Shown here piece by piece: positions 61,404-64,000 of a stretch of 64,000 nt of DNA (within the stretch, counting starts at the first letter, position 1; each line of letters opens with the position of its first letter). The position numbers were made by a program, and so were the translations under genes. The notes beneath the pieces were generated by a model that ran no database searches, had not been told where the DNA came from, and saw nothing but the letters and a program-made list of their open reading frames with translations. The DNA is taken from assembly GCA_036013505.1 (NCBI GenBank), contig CP107851.1, positions 5,048,001-5,112,000 on the forward strand, in the 5' to 3' direction. This DNA comes from Streptomyces sp. NBC_00510. GTDB lineage: Bacteria; Actinomycetota; Actinomycetes; Streptomycetales; Streptomycetaceae.

Positions 61404-63170
61404 TCAGCCGCCCTGGCCGGTGGAGACCCACAGGGTGATCTTGTCCTTCTCCGGCTTGAACGCCGTGTAGGTCTTGGGCTTCTGGTCGACGACCGCGCCC
61501 TTCCCGTAGATCTGCTCGTTGCGGTACTTGACCTCGTACTTCCAACCGGCCGCGTCCATGCAGGACTTGACGGAGTCGACGTACTTGGTGAAGAAGTCCG
61601 GCATCACCACGGCGTCCGGGTCGTCGCCCAGGTAGCTCTTGGTGGCCTCGGTGCAGCGCGAGGCGTCGATGGTGCGGGTCTGGTCGGCCTGGCTGACGCC
61701 CGGCGCGGGTTCGTCATCCGCCGGCTGCGAGGGGGTCTCCTCGCGGGCGGTGGCGGAGGCGCTGCCCCGGGAGTCGTAGGTGGGGGTGCCGCCGGTGTCC
61801 CCGGTATCGCCCTTGCCGCCCATCGACATCGCGATGATGACGACCACGACCACCGCGATCACGGCGACCGTGGCGCCGATGGCGACGACCGCCGTCGAGG
61901 CGCCGCCGCCCCTGCGGCCGCCGCCCGGCGGGGTGCCCGGGCGCATCGTGTAGGGCGGGGTGGCGTGCTGCTGCACGGCCTGCGGGTGGGGCTGGTGGGT
62001 CTGGTGGGGCGCGTGCGGGGCGTTCTGCGGGTAGCCGTAGGCCGGGCCGGGGCCGGGCGGCGGGGTGTGCGCGGGACCACCCTGACCTGCGGTGCCCCAG
62101 CGCTGCTGCGGCTGCGGCTGGGGCCGCGGGTAAGGAGCCGGGGCCGGGGCCTGGTACGGGGTCTGCACGTTCGGCGGCGGGGTGCGCAGGTCCCCCTGCA
62201 CCGGCGGGAAGACCGCGGAGGAGACCTCCTCGCCGCGGCCGCGCGGGCGCGGCCCGCCGCCGATGATCAGCGGTGTGGTGCCGGCGCCGCGCGCCGGCGC
62301 GGCGACCCGCTCGGCCTCGTCGCGCATGGTGTCGGCGGTGGGGAAGCGCTCGGCGGGGTTCTTCTTCAGGGCCCGCGCGACGAGCGCGTCGACGCCCGGC
62401 TGCACCGCCCGGTTGAGCGCCGACGGGGCCGGCGGGAGCTCCTGGACGTGCTGGTAGGCGATGGACAGCGGGGAGTCGCCGTCGAAGGGCAGCCGTCCGG
62501 TGAGCAGCTCGAAGAGCAGACAGCCCACCGAGTACAGGTCGGAGCGCTCGTCCACGCCGCGTCCCAGTGCCTGTTCCGGCGACAGGTACTGCGGGGTGCC
62601 GACCACCATGCCGGTCTGCGTCATCGACGAGACGCCGGACTGCATCGCACGGGCGATGCCGAAGTCCATCACCTTCACCACGCCGCGCTTGGTGAGCATC
62701 ACGTTGCCCGGCTTGATGTCGCGGTGGACCAGGCCCATGCTGTGGCTCTCGGAGAGCGCCGCGAGCACGTCCGCGGTGATCTTCAGGGCCTTCTCGGTGG
62801 GCATGGCTCCGAACTGCGCGATGTCCTCGTCGAGCACGTCGCGCAGCGGCTTGCCCTCGACGTACTCCATGACGATGTACGGCACGAGCGCGCCGTCGAC
62901 GGTGTCCTCGCCGGAGTCGAAGACCGAGACGATGTTGGTGTGGTTGAGCTTGGCGACGGCCTGCGCCTCGCGCCGGAACCGCTCGCGGAACGACTGTTCC
63001 CTGCCGAGGTCGGTGTGGAGCGTCTTGACGGCCACCGGCCGGTCCAGCACCGTGTCGTGTGCCAGGTGCACGGCTGCCATGCCGCCCTGTCCCAGCAGGT
63101 CGCGGAGGACGTAGCGACCGTTACCGACCGAACGCCCCGAATGAGTGCCCCGCGTGCCGTCCCCGCTCAT
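61404..63170 (-). CDS. Ser/Thr protein kinase with one PASTA-like domain
   Basis: The 588-aa protein has glycine loop GQGGMAAVH, Lys49, catalytic Asp151 in VHRDIKPGNVM and DFG Asp169. A Pro/Gln/His-rich juxtamembrane region (about 290-420) leads to a membrane helix (VVAIGATVAVIAVVVVVIIAM) and an extracellular tail with a single PASTA-like unit (VVMPDFFTKYVDSVKSCMDA). Cys residues in this tail could form a disulfide. ATG 63170 has AAGGGG upstream. It is divergent from another kinase gene, with a shared inverted repeat between them. Confidence 0.93.
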   Translation of the reverse strand: MSGDGTRGTHSGRSVGNGRYVLRDLLGQGGMAAVHLAHDTVLDRPVAVKTLHTDLGREQSFRERFRREAQAVAKLNHTNIVSVFDSGEDTVDGALVPYIVMEYVEGKPLRDVLDEDIAQFGAMPTEKALKITADVLAALSESHSMGLVHRDIKPGNVMLTKRGVVKVMDFGIARAMQSGVSSMTQTGMVVGTPQYLSPEQALGRGVDERSDLYSVGCLLFELLTGRLPFDGDSPLSIAYQHVQELPPAPSALNRAVQPGVDALVARALKKNPAERFPTADTMRDEAERVAAPARGAGTTPLIIGGGPRPRGRGEEVSSAVFPPVQGDLRTPPPNVQTPYQAPAPAPYPRPQPQPQQRWGTAGQGGPAHTPPPGPGPAYGYPQNAPHAPHQTHQPHPQAVQQHATPPYTMRPGTPPGGGRRGGGASTAVVAIGATVAVIAVVVVVIIAMSMGGKGDTGDTGGTPTYDSRGSASATAREETPSQPADDEPAPGVSQADQTRTIDASRCTEATKSYLGDDPDAVVMPDFFTKYVDSVKSCMDAAGWKYEVKYRNEQIYGKGAVVDQKPKTYTAFKPEKDKITLWVSTGQGG

Positions 63171-63247
63171 CCGTACCCGTCCCCTTGACGATCCCCCTGG
63201 GCGCACCGCGCGTACGCACAAGACAGTTGCCCCGATCCTGACCGCCC

Positions 63248-63310
63248 AGTCTGCCGGACGGCCTGGACAGGTCAAGTTCGTTGACCTGTTCGTCACCGGA
63301 TGCGTATGAA
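63248..63310. promoter_or_regulatory. Divergent kinase promoters sharing an inverted repeat
   Basis: ACAGGTCAA-GTTCG-TTGACCTGT (63267-63289) has perfect 9-bp arms; each arm contains TTGACC, one per strand. Plus strand: -35 TTGACC 63281-63286, 18-nt spacer, -10 TATGAA 63305-63310. Minus strand: TTGACC 63275-63270, 16-nt spacer, CAGACT 63253-63248. Confidence 0.6.
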
Positions 63311-63415
63311 TCCCTTCATCGGGGGCACGGGTGCCACGGGAGCGCGTCCATCGTGGAACGCGGTAGCGTGGTGGGCCGGAGGACCCTGTACGGCGACGAT
63401 CGACGGCGAGGACTG

Positions 63416-64000
63416 ATGGCACAGACGACAGCCGCCGGGGGCCCTGACGAGCCCTCTGCCGACGGCCGGGGCGTGCCCGACTCGCCCGAGCTGTGGGGCG
63501 CCGCGGGCCTGGTGGGCGACGGCCGCTACCGGCTGACCGGGCGTCTCGGACGCGGCGGCATGGCCGAGGTCTTCGCGGCGGAGGACGTGCGCCTGGGGCG
63601 GACGGTGGCCGTGAAGCTGCTCCGCTCCGACCTCGCCGAGGACCCGGTCTCCAAGGCCCGCTTCACGCGCGAGGCGCAGTCGGTCGCCGGGCTCAACCAC
63701 CATGCGGTGGTGGCGGTGTACGACTCGGGCGAGGACGTCACGCCGGGCGGCACCGTGCCCTACATCGTGATGGAACTCGTGGAGGGCCGCACGATCCGCG
63801 ACCTGCTGGTGGGTTCCGACGAGCCGCCGCCGGTCGACCAGGCGCTCATCATCGTCTCGGGCGTGCTGGAGGCGCTGGCCTACAGCCACGCGCACGGCAT
63901 CGTGCACCGGGACATCAAGCCGGCGAACGTGATCATCACCAATACCGGCGCGGTGAAGGTGATGGACTTCGGCATCGCGCGGGCGCTGCACGGCGCCTCG
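63416..64000 (+). CDS. Ser/Thr protein kinase, 3' truncated by window
   Basis: The first 195 codons are present: a disordered N-terminus of about 35 residues, glycine loop GRGGMAEVF, Lys67 in VAVKLLR, VHRDIKPANVI with the catalytic Asp, and DFGIARAL before the edge. GGCGAGGA is just upstream of ATG 63416. The frame is open at 64000, so the rest, including any membrane or sensor domain, is outside the window. It is divergent from the PASTA kinase. Confidence 0.93.
   Translation, partial: MAQTTAAGGPDEPSADGRGVPDSPELWGAAGLVGDGRYRLTGRLGRGGMAEVFAAEDVRLGRTVAVKLLRSDLAEDPVSKARFTREAQSVAGLNHHAVVAVYDSGEDVTPGGTVPYIVMELVEGRTIRDLLVGSDEPPPVDQALIIVSGVLEALAYSHAHGIVHRDIKPANVIITNTGAVKVMDFGIARALHGAS

Overview
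The window is a contiguous, very GC-rich (roughly 70% or more by eye) stretch of a Streptomyces (Actinomycetota) chromosome just downstream of the replication origin. This follows from the order DUF721 - gyrB - gyrA - DUF3566 - tRNA-Ile, the crgA / class E sortase / pknB-pbpA-ftsW-pstP-fha block, the bkd operon, a bacterial proteasome activator, frequent GTG starts, ATGA/GTGA gene overlaps, and the near absence of TTA codons. No insertion sequence, prophage, integrase or CRISPR array is visible. The species is not determined.

Layout. 1-6.6 kb: gyrase genes, a DUF3566 membrane protein, tRNA-Ile and a 46-aa DLW-39 protein. 6.7-11.7 kb: two coupled secreted, membrane-anchored proteins (one with a VWA domain) facing a coupled HTH regulator / Ser-Thr kinase pair. 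11.7-17 kb: tRNA-Ala, a large AfsR/SARP-type regulator broken by a frameshift, and a 14-TM exporter. 17-20 kb: DUF5324 protein, cyclophilin, zinc-finger rhomboid protease, and a cluster of four DnaA boxes. 19.7-33 kb: cell-wall and division region with crgA, DUF881, three class E sortases interleaved with a small membrane protein and a pabA-type amidotransferase, facing the pknB-pbpA-ftsW-pstP-fhaB-fhaA operon and then tRNA-Leu. 33.4-34.2 kb: a decayed FG-GAP pseudogene containing a small inversion between 14-bp inverted repeats.

34-44 kb holds accessory and regulatory genes: two MarR regulators, TerD, an azoreductase-like flavoprotein with a divergent HxlR regulator, a PAS-GAF-SpoIIE-ATPase phosphatase carrying the only in-frame TTA codon I found, a DUF2252 protein, a J-domain protein, rhodanese, and an acyl-CoA dehydrogenase. 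43.9-46.7 kb is a coupled DUF5819 / HTTM / TrmH operon whose first two members resemble the SdpA/SdpB peptide-toxin maturation pair. 46.8-55.7 kb is carbon catabolism: paaN divergent from paaH-TetR with a palindromic operator between them, a lipoprotein hydrolase, and bkdR divergent from bkdABC. 55.7-59.1 kb is a coupled mobA-moeA-K+ channel operon. The window ends with a quinone oxidoreductase, a small membrane protein, the proteasome activator, and two divergent PASTA/Ser-Thr kinases whose promoters appear to share one inverted repeat.

The strongest second-look items are the micro-inversion in the FG-GAP pseudogene, the lone TTA codon in the SpoIIE-type phosphatase, the orphan SdpAB-like pair, the paa and acyl-CoA dehydrogenase operators overlapping TAATCT -10 boxes, the DnaA-box cluster, and the shared inverted repeat between the divergent kinases. 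Protein families were assigned by reading motifs; no search was run.
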